Translations under genes and position numbers: made by a program | DNA from: Thalassobacillus cyri | Lineage (GTDB): Bacteria > Bacillota > Bacilli > Bacillales > Halobacillaceae | Assembly (NCBI RefSeq): GCF_900107755.1 | Contig: NZ_FNQR01000014.1 | Coordinates: 41,368-105,367, forward strand | Reading direction: 5' to 3' | DNA: 64,000 nt | In this document: one piece after another, positions 1 through 7,459 of the stretch | Numbering within the stretch: the first letter of the stretch is position 1 | Layout of the letters: each line of letters starts with the position of its first letter | The notes under the pieces: model-generated | Told to the model about the DNA's origin: nothing | The model's database searches: none | What the model saw: the letters and a program-made list of their open reading frames with translations, nothing else

Positions 1-210
1 GCTTCTGTATGAATCATAAGTCTCCCCCCTGTGTACCAGGAATGATAGTCTTGTAAAAGTCCACAAAACTAGTAGCTTTAAAAGTCACACTATTTTTAAA
101 ATCAAGGGTGACGTACTTCTATCCTGTTTTTCGCTTCCTTTTCTATTTTATTCTCTTTTCCTCTCGGACTCAAGGAATCCTTACTTGTATCCAATACTTT
201 CTTACATAGA

Positions 211-239
211 TTGACACTTTCTGACTGATTCCATAAACT
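211..239 (+). promoter_or_regulatory. Probable sigma-A promoter of menA
   Basis: TTGACA (211-216) and TAAACT (234-239) are separated by 17 bp, about 50 bp upstream of the menA start. The rest of 1-288 holds no convincing gene. An ATGATAATGAT stretch just after the -10 resembles half of a Fur box, but this is weak. Confidence 0.6.
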
Positions 240-288
240 TAAGAATGATAATGATATTTTGATAGTATTCAATAAGGAGAGAACAAAC

Positions 289-1230
289 ATGAATCCGGTT
301 CAAAACCAAGATATAAAAGTTTCCCTGAATGAAAAGGAAGGGTTTCAAGTATGGTGGAGACTGCTTCGTCCACACACACTGACCGCTGCTTTCGTTCCTG
401 TATTCATCGGTACGATGCTGGCAGCGCTTGATGGTGGCTTCCATGCGCGGTTATTCCTGGCCATGCTCATGGCTTCAATTTTAATACAAGCCGCTACCAA
501 TATGTTCAACGAATATTACGATTATGCTAGAGGGCTCGATAATGAAAATTCTGTCGGTATCGGGGGAACAATTGTCAGAGATGGGATATCACCAAAAACC
601 GTCTTGACTCTGGCCCTGACATTCTTCGGGCTGGCCATCCTGCTCGGTATTTATATATCAGCCGCTTCCAGTTGGTGGATAGCAGTAATTGGAACTGTAT
701 CGATGTTGTTCGGTTATTTATATACCGGCGGGCCTTACCCCATTGCTTATACCCCGTTTGGTGAATTGGCAGCAGGCTTTTTCATGGGCACAATTATCAT
801 CGGAATCAGCTACTTCATCCAGACCCTCTCTATCCATGGGGGAGTCATTTGGGTTTCAGTACCTGTCGCTATTTTTGTCGGAGCTATCTTGCTTGCTAAT
901 AATATCCGGGATTTAGAGGGGGATAAAGAAAACGGCCGAAAGACGATTGCTATTCTTTTAGGCAAACAAGGAGCAATCCGTTTTCTGGCAGTTTTATTCG
1001 GCATAGCTTACCTGTTAACCTTGATTTATATAGTGATCGGTCTACTGCCGGTGTGGAGTATCATCGCACTCTTAAGCGTAAAGAAAGCGAAAGAAGCTGT
1101 AAAAGGCTTTATCGGCAAGACACTACCAATCGAAATGATGCCGGCCATGAAGGCCACTGCCCAAACCAATACCATCTATGGCTTCTTATTAGGCGTATCT
1201 TTGTTACTACAATTATATTTACCTTTATAA
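289..1230 (+). CDS. menA: 1,4-dihydroxy-2-naphthoate polyprenyltransferase (MenA)
   Basis: Integral membrane UbiA-family prenyltransferase that attaches the polyprenyl tail to DHNA in menaquinone synthesis. The 313-residue protein has many hydrophobic segments and an Asp-rich prenyl-diphosphate site of the type NMFNEYYDYARGLD near residue 75, plus a second NNIRDLEGDKENGRKT site near residue 205, both family hallmarks. I chose the ATG at 289 because AAGGAGAG lies 7 bp upstream. An in-frame TTG at 259 has no ribosome binding site. A strong terminator follows. The next gene encodes a MenI-like thioesterase, so the two neighbours fit one pathway. Confidence 0.93.
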   Translation: MNPVQNQDIKVSLNEKEGFQVWWRLLRPHTLTAAFVPVFIGTMLAALDGGFHARLFLAMLMASILIQAATNMFNEYYDYARGLDNENSVGIGGTIVRDGISPKTVLTLALTFFGLAILLGIYISAASSWWIAVIGTVSMLFGYLYTGGPYPIAYTPFGELAAGFFMGTIIIGISYFIQTLSIHGGVIWVSVPVAIFVGAILLANNIRDLEGDKENGRKTIAILLGKQGAIRFLAVLFGIAYLLTLIYIVIGLLPVWSIIALLSVKKAKEAVKGFIGKTLPIEMMPAMKATAQTNTIYGFLLGVSLLLQLYLPL

Positions 1231-1234
1231 CCAC

Positions 1235-1265
1235 AAGCGGCAAATAATATCTGCCGCTTCTTTTT
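1235..1265 (+). terminator. Intrinsic terminator of menA
   Basis: AAGCGGCA (1235-1242) pairs with TGCCGCTT (1252-1259) and is followed by CTTTTT. Confidence 0.85.
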
Positions 1266-1324
1266 ACATCCTGTGATGTTTTATTGAAGACGGAGCGGGA
1301 AATACTTACAAAGGAATGAATCTA

Positions 1325-1711
1325 ATGGAATTACAATTCGACAATACCATGATGGAAGCATTAGGAATGGAAGTAAAAGTACTAGAAAAGGAAAAGGTAG
1401 TTATGACCATGCCTGTCGACGGAGCCACACACCAGCCTTTAGGCTTCCTCCATGGAGGGGCAAGTGTAGCTCTTGCTGAATCGGCAGCAAGTATTGGTGC
1501 TTTCCACAATATCAATCCAGAAACACACCGTGTATTCGGGGTTGAAATCAATGCCAACCACATTAAAAGTAAGCGGGATGGTATGGTGACAGCCACTGCC
1601 GTTCCATTCCATATCGGAAGGAACACAATGGTTTGGGAAATAAAAATTACAGATGAAGCGGAAAACTTAATTTCCATTTCCCGCTGTACGATTGGGGTAG
1701 TACCCCTGTAA
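1325..1711 (+). CDS. Hotdog-fold thioesterase, probable DHNA-CoA thioesterase (MenI/YuxO-like)
   Basis: A 128-residue PaaI/YdiI-type hotdog thioesterase. The segment FLHGGASVALAESAAS (about residues 41-56) carries the His-Gly-Gly and the catalytic Glu (about residue 52) of the YdiI group, and VEINANHIKSKRDG matches the following conserved block. YdiI-like enzymes hydrolyse DHNA-CoA ahead of MenA, and the gene sits directly after menA, so a menaquinone role is likely. The start at 1325 is preferred because AAAGGA ends 9 bp upstream. An in-frame ATG at 1316 would abut that site. The substrate is inferred from family and neighbour. Confidence 0.8.
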   Translation: MELQFDNTMMEALGMEVKVLEKEKVVMTMPVDGATHQPLGFLHGGASVALAESAASIGAFHNINPETHRVFGVEINANHIKSKRDGMVTATAVPFHIGRNTMVWEIKITDEAENLISISRCTIGVVPL

Positions 1712-1741
1712 CCAATTCGCTACTCGAAAGGAGACTAAGGT

Positions 1742-2119
1742 ATGCTAAGTGATAAACAAGTCCAGGAGTTTAAAGAAAAATTATTGGGAATGAAACAAGA
1801 AGCGGAAAAAGACTTAGAGAAATATAGTGATTCTATGTCTGACCAAGAATCTTCCAGCGAAACACATCAGGAAATATCCGACATACCTGATCACCCCGGA
1901 GACCATGGAACTGAACAATTCGAACGTGCGAAAGATCAGACATTTTATGAAATAGCCAGAGAACGGTTAATGGAAATCGAGGATGCATTAAAACGGATTG
2001 AAGAAGGAAGTTATGGACGCAGTGAAAAATCAGGAGAACCGATTCCTGTTGAACGTTTAGAAATCGAACCTACTGCGCGTTTTACAGTGGAAGAAAGCAA
2101 GGAAATCGAAGGACGGTAA
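1742..2119 (+). CDS. TraR/DksA-family protein (YteA-like) lacking zinc-finger cysteines
   Basis: A 125-residue protein with an acidic, coiled-coil-like N-terminal half and a DksA-type C-terminal signature GSYGRSEKSGEPIPVERLEI. In classical TraR/DksA proteins this region holds a C4 zinc finger. Here the expected cysteines are Ser or other residues, so zinc binding is unlikely. This resembles the YteA group of sporulating Firmicutes, whose role is poorly known. GAAAGGAG lies upstream of the ATG. The stop codon is buried in the terminator hairpin. Confidence 0.8.
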   Translation: MLSDKQVQEFKEKLLGMKQEAEKDLEKYSDSMSDQESSSETHQEISDIPDHPGDHGTEQFERAKDQTFYEIARERLMEIEDALKRIEEGSYGRSEKSGEPIPVERLEIEPTARFTVEESKEIEGR

Positions 2120-2138
2120 TTCACCGTCCTTTTTTTTA
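2111..2138 (+). terminator. Intrinsic terminator overlapping the yteA-like stop codon
   Basis: GGACGGT (2111-2117) and ACCGTCC (2123-2129) form a stem with a 5-nt loop, followed by eight T residues. The gene's last codons form the left arm. Confidence 0.85.
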
Positions 2139-2163
2139 AGGAGAGAGTGCTATCCAAAAACTG

Positions 2164-2646
2164 TTGAGAGCCTCGCTTAGTTTTATTTTGATATATGCAG
2201 TTTTTTCATTAGCAGGGTTTCTCTTCCCTGTTGACCGACCGTGGTACAACTCCCTGGCCAAACCAGTCTGGACACCAGATGGAAGCACTATCGGCATAGT
2301 TTGGGGATTACTTTACGGACTTATTTCCTTTTCTGTAACATATGCCGGATTAAAGCACGGCTTTAAACAGCTTGGAATAACATTCTGGTCTATCTTCTTG
2401 TTCAATTATCTTACAAACCAGCTGTTCAGCTATTTGCAATTTGAGCTGAAAGACCTGCTGCTTGCAGCTTTTGACAATACATTGGTAGCATTAAGCAGTT
2501 TAATATTGATTATCTTTTTGACCAAATGGGAAAAAATCAGTGGATTGTTGCTTATCCCTTACCTACTTTGGAGTTTGTTCGCCACCTTTTTGGCATTTTC
2601 TATTTATCTAATGAATCCTGGACAAACAACTTTGCCCTGGTTCTAA
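2164..2646 (+). CDS. tspO: TspO/MBR family tryptophan-rich membrane protein
   Basis: A 160-residue protein with five predicted membrane helices and the family signatures WYNSLAKPVWTPDG near the N terminus and NLY/FNYLTNQLFS-like mid segments. TspO proteins bind porphyrins and are linked to stress signalling; the ligand here is unknown. The start is uncertain: TTG at 2164 is used because no ATG or GTG is in frame, with AAGGAGAG about 17 bp upstream. It is convergent with ribU and shares a bidirectional terminator with it. Confidence 0.85.
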   Translation: MRASLSFILIYAVFSLAGFLFPVDRPWYNSLAKPVWTPDGSTIGIVWGLLYGLISFSVTYAGLKHGFKQLGITFWSIFLFNYLTNQLFSYLQFELKDLLLAAFDNTLVALSSLILIIFLTKWEKISGLLLIPYLLWSLFATFLAFSIYLMNPGQTTLPWF

Positions 2647-2649
2647 AAA

Positions 2650-2678
2650 AGCCTTGCCTGAAGTATTCAGGCAAGGCT
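2650..2678. terminator. Bidirectional terminator between tspO and ribU
   Basis: AGCCTTGCCTGAA pairs perfectly with TTCAGGCAAGGCT around a 3-nt loop. A run of A precedes it and T-rich sequence follows, so it can serve both convergent genes. Confidence 0.85.
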
Positions 2679-2686
2679 TATCTTAT

Positions 2687-3277
2687 TTATGTGATAGTGA
2701 TTCTTTTTTGTGCAATCCACAGCTTCATTTTCATGAATAACGGGACAAACAGGGCAGCAATCACTATTCCTTTCAACGCATTGAAAGGCAAGATACCGGC
2801 TATTACAGTTACCCATTTCACTTGAGCGCTCATCGTCTCCCAGCCCATAAACCAACTGTAAGCCGGTAAGATCAAAAAGTAATTCAATACGCCCATACCG
2901 ATTGCCATAATGGCGGTACCGGTGAATAGACCGGAAACTAAACTTTTTGTAGTTTTAAATTTATGGTAAAGCATGGCAGCTGGAACGACAAACATAATTC
3001 CAGCAGCAAAGTTTGCTGCAATGCCGATCGGATCAGCCGCTCCTGTATAAACGAGATAGAGAAGGTTTTTCAGCCCTTCCACTATGATTCCTGCAACTGG
3101 AGTGAAAATCAACCCAGCAATCAATGCTGGAATGTCACTGAAATCCACCTTCAAATATTGTGGCAGCAGTGGCAATGGGAAATTCAAAAACATCAAAATC
3201 ATAGAAATGGTACCCAACAACGATAAAACAATAAGCTTAACTAGACTGGATGATTGCGGCTTTCTTTTTTGCATCAT
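2687..3277 (-). CDS. ribU: Riboflavin ECF transporter S component (RibU)
   Basis: A 196-residue membrane protein of the RibU/YpaA family, the substrate-binding S component that works with the shared ECF energising module to import riboflavin. It has about six hydrophobic segments, and YLKVDFSDIPALIAGLIFTP near residues 40-60 is a typical RibU block. AAGGAGGAATAAG precedes two tandem Met codons. The long leader contains an FMN riboswitch and a terminator. The ribU promoter region is the apparent integration site of the 47-kb element. Confidence 0.92.
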   Translation of the reverse strand: MMQKRKPQSSSLVKLIVLSLLGTISMILMFLNFPLPLLPQYLKVDFSDIPALIAGLIFTPVAGIIVEGLKNLLYLVYTGAADPIGIAANFAAGIMFVVPAAMLYHKFKTTKSLVSGLFTGTAIMAIGMGVLNYFLILPAYSWFMGWETMSAQVKWVTVIAGILPFNALKGIVIAALFVPLFMKMKLWIAQKRITIT

Positions 3278-3390
3278 CTTATTCCTCCTTCATCTTTTCA
3301 CACGATTCACATCCCAGATGAAGGTAAGCGCGTTCCCTATGAATTCATCAGACTCTGTTCAACTTTTCACTATCTTCTATAGTTTAATAG

Positions 3391-3440
3391 AGCCAAAAAC
3401 CAAAACACTCCAGCGCACACATAGGGGGCACTGGAGTGTA
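3391..3440 (-). terminator. Expression-platform terminator of the FMN riboswitch
   Basis: On the minus strand ACACTCCAG and CTGGAGTGT (3405-3413 and 3431-3439) form a stem followed by TTTTGGTTTTT. It lies between the aptamer and ribU, as expected for transcription-attenuation control. Confidence 0.8.
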
Positions 3441-3487
3441 AAAATTCATCGGAAACAAAAGGTATGAATTCATACCTTTTTGCTCAA

Positions 3488-3630
3488 CATCTTCTCCCAT
3501 CCAGACTGTCACTGTCGGTCCCGGAGTTGCACCAGGTCCACCGCTCGGCAAAGCCTCACGGGTCACGGACTGAGAATGCGGGCTGCATTCATCACCGCCG
3601 GTCGGGAATTTCACCCTGCCCCGAAGATGG
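3488..3630 (-). ncRNA. FMN riboswitch (RFN element) controlling ribU
   Basis: Read on the minus strand this is a full RFN element. It begins with CTTCGGGGCAGGGTGAAATT, continues with CCCGACCGGCGGT, contains AGTCCGTGACCCG and GGACCTGGTGCAACTCCGGG, and closes with GACAGTCTGGATGGGAGAAG, whose end pairs with the 5' strand (P1). FMN binding represses ribU in known cases. The first 20 nt lie inside the 33-bp repeat described as attL. Confidence 0.96.
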
Positions 3631-3643
3631 AATCGTTATGATA
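3611..3643. repeat. Left attachment-like repeat (attL) of the integrative element
   Basis: A 33-bp sequence starting TCACCCTGCCCCGAAGATGG is repeated without mismatch at 50693-50725 in the same orientation. It covers the 5' edge of the FMN riboswitch and the ribU -10 region. A tyrosine integrase gene lies beside the other copy. Confidence 0.82.
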
Positions 3644-3665
3644 GTATATTTTCATTTTATGTAAA
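3638..3665 (-). promoter_or_regulatory. Probable current ribU promoter, partly element-derived
   Basis: On the minus strand TTTACA (3660-3665) and TATCAT (3638-3643) are 16 bp apart. The -10 lies within the 33-bp repeat and the -35 just outside it, in element sequence. Confidence 0.5.
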
Positions 3666-3736
3666 ATGCGATGAAATGGCAAGTTTGTAGGCTTAAATTA
3701 GATAGCTTTAGGTTCTTTTAGGATTAAAAAGGAGGC

Positions 3737-3770
3737 TTGTTGCCGAATTTGGGCAATAATTCGGCAACAA
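3737..3770. repeat. Inverted TTCGGCAACAA pair, candidate integrase arm site (left)
   Basis: TTGTTGCCGAA (3737-3747) and TTCGGCAACAA (3760-3770) are exact inverted copies 12 bp apart. The same 11-mer occurs at 50582-50592, with a one-mismatch copy at 50593-50603, next to the right end. Both pairs lie about 90 bp from their 33-bp repeat. Confidence 0.55.
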
Positions 3771-4182
3771 AAAACCAACAACTAAGAAGGCTGATGGAGT
3801 GCATATGAAGAAACAGGATGTGAATTGTTACAAATAAAAATGGGGCTAAACAAAGATATATATGGTAATAACAAGTAGCAAATCTATGTTTCTCTTTAAT
3901 ACGATGTTCCCAGGCAATACCATATCCGGCTTGCAGTATAGGGGCCATTAATGTAATAGGGATTATTCTTTATACATCATGCCGCCCATAGGTTCGCTAA
4001 GATAAATAGTGAGAAATAATGTTCATTTTATAGTAAATTATAAGTTGAACAAGGCTTATCTCCTTTATCAAGAATATAAGGATATAATCAAAAGTGAGAA
4101 AAAGTATGCCAAAAAGTATGTCATTTCTTGCTAGCTAGATGTTTCACTTTTAGCCAAAATAAAAAAGTCCTATTAGTTACTT
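3771..4182. other. Gene-poor left end of the element
   Basis: AT-rich sequence with no convincing gene. Short open frames lack ribosome binding sites. It may contain further regulatory sequence, but I see no clear motif. Confidence 0.5.
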
Positions 4183-4518
4183 TTACATTGTCAATCCCGG
4201 AATACTTAAACCAAAGAAACTTGCAATCGTCATTAAAGATGATACATTTGATATTAAAGGTTGAAGTTTAGAAAGACATTTTTCCACCTTAGAATGATCA
4301 TTTTTCTCAATGTTCTTTACTAAGGATTCATAATAAATTTCTGCTTCATCTTTTGAGTCAGCGTTATCTATACTTTTTAGATCTTTAGAAATGTCATTCA
4401 GTGCAGTTCTAATTTCAGAGTGTTCTTCAATTTTTATTTGCTTGACGTTATCTCCACCAATATTAGTATTGTCTCCAAATGTTGCTCCCTTAAATCCCTT
4501 AAAAGAATTTTTTGACAT
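4183..4518 (-). CDS. Uncharacterised 111-residue protein
   Basis: Family not recognised. The N terminus is rich in Gly and Asn (FKGATFGDNTNIGGDNVKQ), reminiscent of short sensor or effector-linked tails. The middle (about residues 30-85) is charged and helical, and the C terminus ends in a hydrophobic stretch SSLMTIASFFGLSIPGLTM. GAGGGGAAT precedes the ATG at good spacing, so expression is plausible. It is the first gene inside the left end of the element, a position often used for cargo or regulatory genes. Confidence 0.65.
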   Translation of the reverse strand: MSKNSFKGFKGATFGDNTNIGGDNVKQIKIEEHSEIRTALNDISKDLKSIDNADSKDEAEIYYESLVKNIEKNDHSKVEKCLSKLQPLISNVSSLMTIASFFGLSIPGLTM

Positions 4519-4554
4519 ACTGTTATTCCCCTCATTATTATATTGAACTTGCTA

Positions 4555-4701
4555 ATGGATAAATACGGAATTGAAGACGCTGCTTTTTTTGATATAGACA
4601 AGTGGAGATCCATGGGGCCAGAGCAAATCCGAGAATTGGAAAGTTATTTTCAATACCTAGTCCAAAAGTCTACGGAACTTGAAGATAAGGATAATAAATA
4701 A
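4555..4701 (+). pseudogene. 48-codon fragment resembling the C terminus of an XRE-type regulator
   Basis: The open frame reads DKYGIEDAAFFDIDKWRSMG and ends in an acidic helix. This resembles C-terminal tails of Bacillus helix-turn-helix repressors. No ribosome binding site or DNA-binding part is present and the upstream frame soon stops. It may be the remains of the element's repressor, expected near an ImmA-like gene, but the identification is weak. Confidence 0.3.
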
Positions 4702-4735
4702 ATACTTTGTATACATAAACATGACAGGAGTATAT

Positions 4736-4787
4736 AAACAAAAGACAGAGCACTTTCAATTATATGAAAGTGCTCTGTCTTTTGTTT
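4736..4787. terminator. Long perfect inverted repeat, terminator-like
   Basis: A stem of about 22 bp, AAACAAAAGACAGAGCACTT and its complement, flanks a short AT loop. Runs of A and T on both sides would allow termination in either direction. Confidence 0.75.
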
Positions 4788-4800
4788 AATTTTGTTGAGA

Positions 4801-4855
4801 ATTGCTTTACTCCAGAAAAGCGACCGTTTATGGAATACTTGGTTTCAAGATAATT
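4801..4855 (+). repeat. CIR copy 1 (degenerate)
   Basis: Contains CGACCGTTTATGGAATACTT and GGTTTCAAGATAAT, matching the CIR core at reduced identity. It lies 3' of a minus-strand remnant at about 4860-4960 that would encode a hydrophobic tail ending WASKQ. Confidence 0.5.
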
Positions 4856-4970
4856 TAAGAAAAACTATTGCTTTGAGGCCCATATCCTACTAAATACTTT
4901 CACAAGTCCCCACCCTAAAATTCCTCCTAAGAATAAGGCCTCTGTTAAAGTTAAATGTTGATATTAAGCA

Positions 4971-5004
4971 ACCCCCTAGTTGCCATAAAAAACAACTAGG
5001 GGGT
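4971..5004. terminator. Terminator-like hairpin
   Basis: ACCCCCTAGTTG (4971-4982) pairs with CAACTAGGGGGT (4993-5004), followed by GTTTGT. No intact gene is clearly served, though the small minus-strand frame at 5027-5164 ends just beside it. Confidence 0.65.
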
Positions 5005-5026
5005 GTTTGTAATTGCTCCATTTTCC

Positions 5027-5164
5027 TCAGTTCAAGGCGTCGCGAAATTCTTCAACGTTCATATATTGAACGCTTGTGAGTTTCCCATCAACACTGTGTC
5101 CCCTTAAATTATGCAATCGAATAACCATGAAGGTGGAAATGAATCGGACAATAGAGCCGGACAT
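5027..5164 (-). CDS. Possible 45-residue protein or gene remnant
   Basis: The frame ends in HSVDGKLTSVQYMNVEEFRD followed by ALN, which looks like real coding sequence. The upstream part is less protein-like and no ribosome binding site is evident, so this may be the 3' end of a lost gene. The terminator at 4971-5004 would fit its 3' end. The remainder of 5165-5454 shows a GGGGTC/GACCCC hairpin near 5172-5196 and no secure gene. Confidence 0.35.
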   Translation of the reverse strand: MSGSIVRFISTFMVIRLHNLRGHSVDGKLTSVQYMNVEEFRDALN

Positions 5165-5454
5165 AAGCCGAAAGGGGTCATCAAAAGACCCTTTTCGTTA
5201 ACGTTTTCTTTATGGCCTCAGAGGGTAAAGTGCTATGAAATATCTGATAGATACCATAACACAAGTGATTCATCGATCCTCTTATGTCGGGGACGTTTGC
5301 GATTTTCACACAACTCCACTTACGCAACGAGAAAGTTCTCAAGATGAAAATTATGTCAATCGATTATATGAAGAAACAAGTTATACAAAATGCAAACATG
5401 GTTATCAATTGGCCGTTGCGCCGAGTCAGATGCATCTTTAGAAGGGAGAAGGTT

Positions 5455-6507
5455 ATGAGCAAACAACAACAGGCAGAGCTGAAGAAAAGGGTGGCACCGT
5501 TTGCAAAGTCAGATACAAAAGTAGGGGTCACACAGTTAATCAATAGTGTTTTACCGTTTTTCTTGTTTTGGTTCCTTGCATACCAAAGTTTATCGGTATC
5601 CATTTGGTTGACCCTTGCATTAGCAGTGATTGCCGCCGGTTTTGTCGTTCGCATCTTTATCATTTTCCATGACTGCACCCACGGGTCATTTTTCAAAAGC
5701 AGACAAGCGAATCGAGTGGTTGGTACGTTTACCGGCATTATCACCCATTTTGCTTTTGCAAAATGGAAACGCAGCCACATGATGCACCATGCGACAAGCG
5801 GCAATTTAGAAAAACGAGGCACCGGAGATATATGGATGATGACGGTGGATGAATATATTCACGCTTCTTTTTGGAGCCGATTAACGTATAGGCTGTATCG
5901 TAACCCCATTGTATTGTTCGGATTAGGTCCATTTTTTCTTTTCCTTGTAGACAATCGGTTTAATAAAAAAGGGGCTAAACGAAAAGAGAGAATGAACACG
6001 TATTTCATCAACACTTCCATTGCAGTTATCTACGCGCTGTTAATATGGATCATAGGTTGGCAGGCCTTTCTGATTGTACAGCTTCCCATTCTGTTCCTAT
6101 CAGGAGCCATCGGCATTTGGTTGTTCTATGTCCAGCACCAGTTTGAAGATTCCTATTTTGAAAATGAAGAGGAATGGGATTTTGTCAAGGCCGCCGTCGA
6201 TGGAAGTTCCTATTACAAGCTTCCGAAGGTCATGCAATGGATTACCGGCAACATTGGTTTCCATCACGTGCATCATCTCAGTCCAAGGGTCCCTAATTAC
6301 AACCTAGAAAAAACCCATAATAATGTAACGCCACTTCAACAGGCGACAACCATCACATTGGCTTCCAGTCTGGAATCGTTTCGTTTCCGGGTGTATGATG
6401 AAGCCAACAAGAAATTTGTAAGCTTTAAAGAAATGAAAAACATTTTACGGCAAAGAAAAATGAGAAGACAACGAAACCATCGAACCCCAAACTATCAGGG
6501 ACGATAA
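5455..6507 (+). CDS. des: Membrane fatty-acid desaturase (Des-like)
   Basis: A 350-residue acyl-lipid desaturase, close in length and sequence style to the Bacillus subtilis delta-5 desaturase Des, which desaturates membrane phospholipid acyl chains at low temperature. The three di-iron histidine boxes are present: HDCTH (72-76), HMMHH (108-112) and HHVHH (270-274). Several hydrophobic segments separate them. I chose the ATG at 5455 because GAAGGGAGAAGG lies directly upstream; an upstream open extension has no such site. No DesKR genes are nearby, so DesR control cannot be judged. Desaturase cargo would suit membrane adaptation. Confidence 0.93.
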   Translation: MSKQQQAELKKRVAPFAKSDTKVGVTQLINSVLPFFLFWFLAYQSLSVSIWLTLALAVIAAGFVVRIFIIFHDCTHGSFFKSRQANRVVGTFTGIITHFAFAKWKRSHMMHHATSGNLEKRGTGDIWMMTVDEYIHASFWSRLTYRLYRNPIVLFGLGPFFLFLVDNRFNKKGAKRKERMNTYFINTSIAVIYALLIWIIGWQAFLIVQLPILFLSGAIGIWLFYVQHQFEDSYFENEEEWDFVKAAVDGSSYYKLPKVMQWITGNIGFHHVHHLSPRVPNYNLEKTHNNVTPLQQATTITLASSLESFRFRVYDEANKKFVSFKEMKNILRQRKMRRQRNHRTPNYQGR

Positions 6508-6517
6508 AAATAAAAAT

Positions 6518-6560
6518 GGGCGCATATTCCTATTTAAGGATAGCGCCCTTTATCGGAAGA
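6518..6560 (+). repeat. CIR copy 2 (short)
   Basis: GGGCGC..GCGCCC hairpin followed by TTTATCGGAAGA. It overlaps the last codons of the minus-strand gene at 6550-6741 and lacks the GACTTGATTTCGAGATA part. Confidence 0.55.
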
Positions 6561-6741
6561 AAATGGCATATATTATAACAGCTAATATTAATACAAGAAT
6601 AAGTATTCCAGTACCTTTCCATCCTAAACCACCGACCAAATCAGAAAGAATGCTCCCGTGTATACTACTGGAAGGATTGTTTAATTCTTTTTGCCTTAGC
6701 CCCTCTCTTCTTTCTTCAGGTGTTTCGTTATCTCTGCCCAT
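6550..6741 (-). CDS. Small membrane protein, DUF6366-like
   Basis: A 63-residue protein with a charged N terminus, DNETPEERREGLRQKELNNP, and one C-terminal transmembrane helix after LVGGLGWKGTG. This layout fits a small Bacillus family I recall as DUF6366, of unknown function. The 3' end runs into a CIR repeat, so the repeat supplies the last codons. Confidence 0.7.
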   Translation of the reverse strand: MGRDNETPEERREGLRQKELNNPSSSIHGSILSDLVGGLGWKGTGILILVLILAVIIYAIFFR

Positions 6742-6797
6742 TTTATCACCCCTAAAGATTTTATGTTTTATTCCGCAAAATGGTCCTATACAGAAGG

Positions 6798-6862
6798 ACG
6801 CTTTATTCGATAAACGCGCCCTTATCCGGAAGACTTAAATCCAAGATACGAGGGAACCTTCA
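6798..6862 (+). repeat. CIR copy 3
   Basis: ACGCTTTATTCGATAAACGC hairpin region, then GCCCTTATCCGGAAGACTTA and AATCCAAGATA. It lies immediately 3' of the minus-strand gene at 6864-7229. Confidence 0.7.
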
Positions 6863-6863
6863 A

Positions 6864-7229
6864 CTATTTTTTACCTTTGTAGTTGATATATGTTTCATAA
6901 GAGAACTTAATAATGCAACTAAATAAAATAATATAAGCGTAAGCATAAAACAATCCCTGCCCTATTTCATAGGTGGGGATTATTTTACGCTTACCTTTAG
7001 GAAGAAACTTAGTTCCAAAAATTTCGCTGCTTTTAATTGCCTCTTCGAGACTGGATGTGTCGATCCTTCCACCCCACATTACCTTTCGGTATTGATTGAT
7101 TTTATTTAAAATCAATCGGTTTTGTGGTACTTTTGCAAGGTAAAACTTTATTTTCTCTATATCTTTCATATGAATAAGCCGATGAATATCTTTATGAAGA
7201 CTACGGAGACTTTGAAATTGATCCCTCAA
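6864..7229 (-). CDS. Uncharacterised protein with C-terminal membrane helix
   Basis: About 121 residues. The N-terminal part is basic and helical (HKDIHRLIHMKDIEKIKFYL), and residues about 95-112 are hydrophobic (FYAYAYIILFSCIIKF). Family not recognised. The best start is a TTG. The frame stays open a further ten codons upstream without ATG, so the N terminus may be lost. The stretch 7230-7459 shows no gene. A CIR repeat follows directly. Confidence 0.5.
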   Translation of the reverse strand: MRDQFQSLRSLHKDIHRLIHMKDIEKIKFYLAKVPQNRLILNKINQYRKVMWGGRIDTSSLEEAIKSSEIFGTKFLPKGKRKIIPTYEIGQGLFYAYAYIILFSCIIKFSYETYINYKGKK

Positions 7230-7459
7230 CCATGAAGCTTCTTTAATATGGTTATTTTATTGGATCCTGCCCTTTTTGTACCCTTAGCTATTAACCTTCC
7301 ATTAGCTGATATAATGGAATACCTTAACTCTTTTTATCTCTACGGAAAAGTTTCAAAGGCTAAAAGTATTTGTTTCTAAATCAAAATTGCATACAACACT
7401 TTAAGTAAAACAAGGGTCGGCTAAACTTTTTTACTCCCTATACGACTCTCGGGCTCTTT

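Noticed and set aside
240..262. Fur box upstream of menA
   Set aside because: ATGATAATGATATTTTGAT matches only the first half of the Fur consensus; insufficient to call.
3724..3948. 74-codon minus-strand frame near the left end of the element
   Set aside because: No ribosome binding site; it covers the arm-site inverted repeat and has a Cys/His/Phe-rich composition typical of non-coding AT-rich DNA.
5235..5441. 68-codon plus-strand open frame before the desaturase gene
   Set aside because: The product looks unlike a protein (no hydrophobic core, odd composition), the upstream site GAGGGTAAAG is weak, and it overlaps the desaturase leader.
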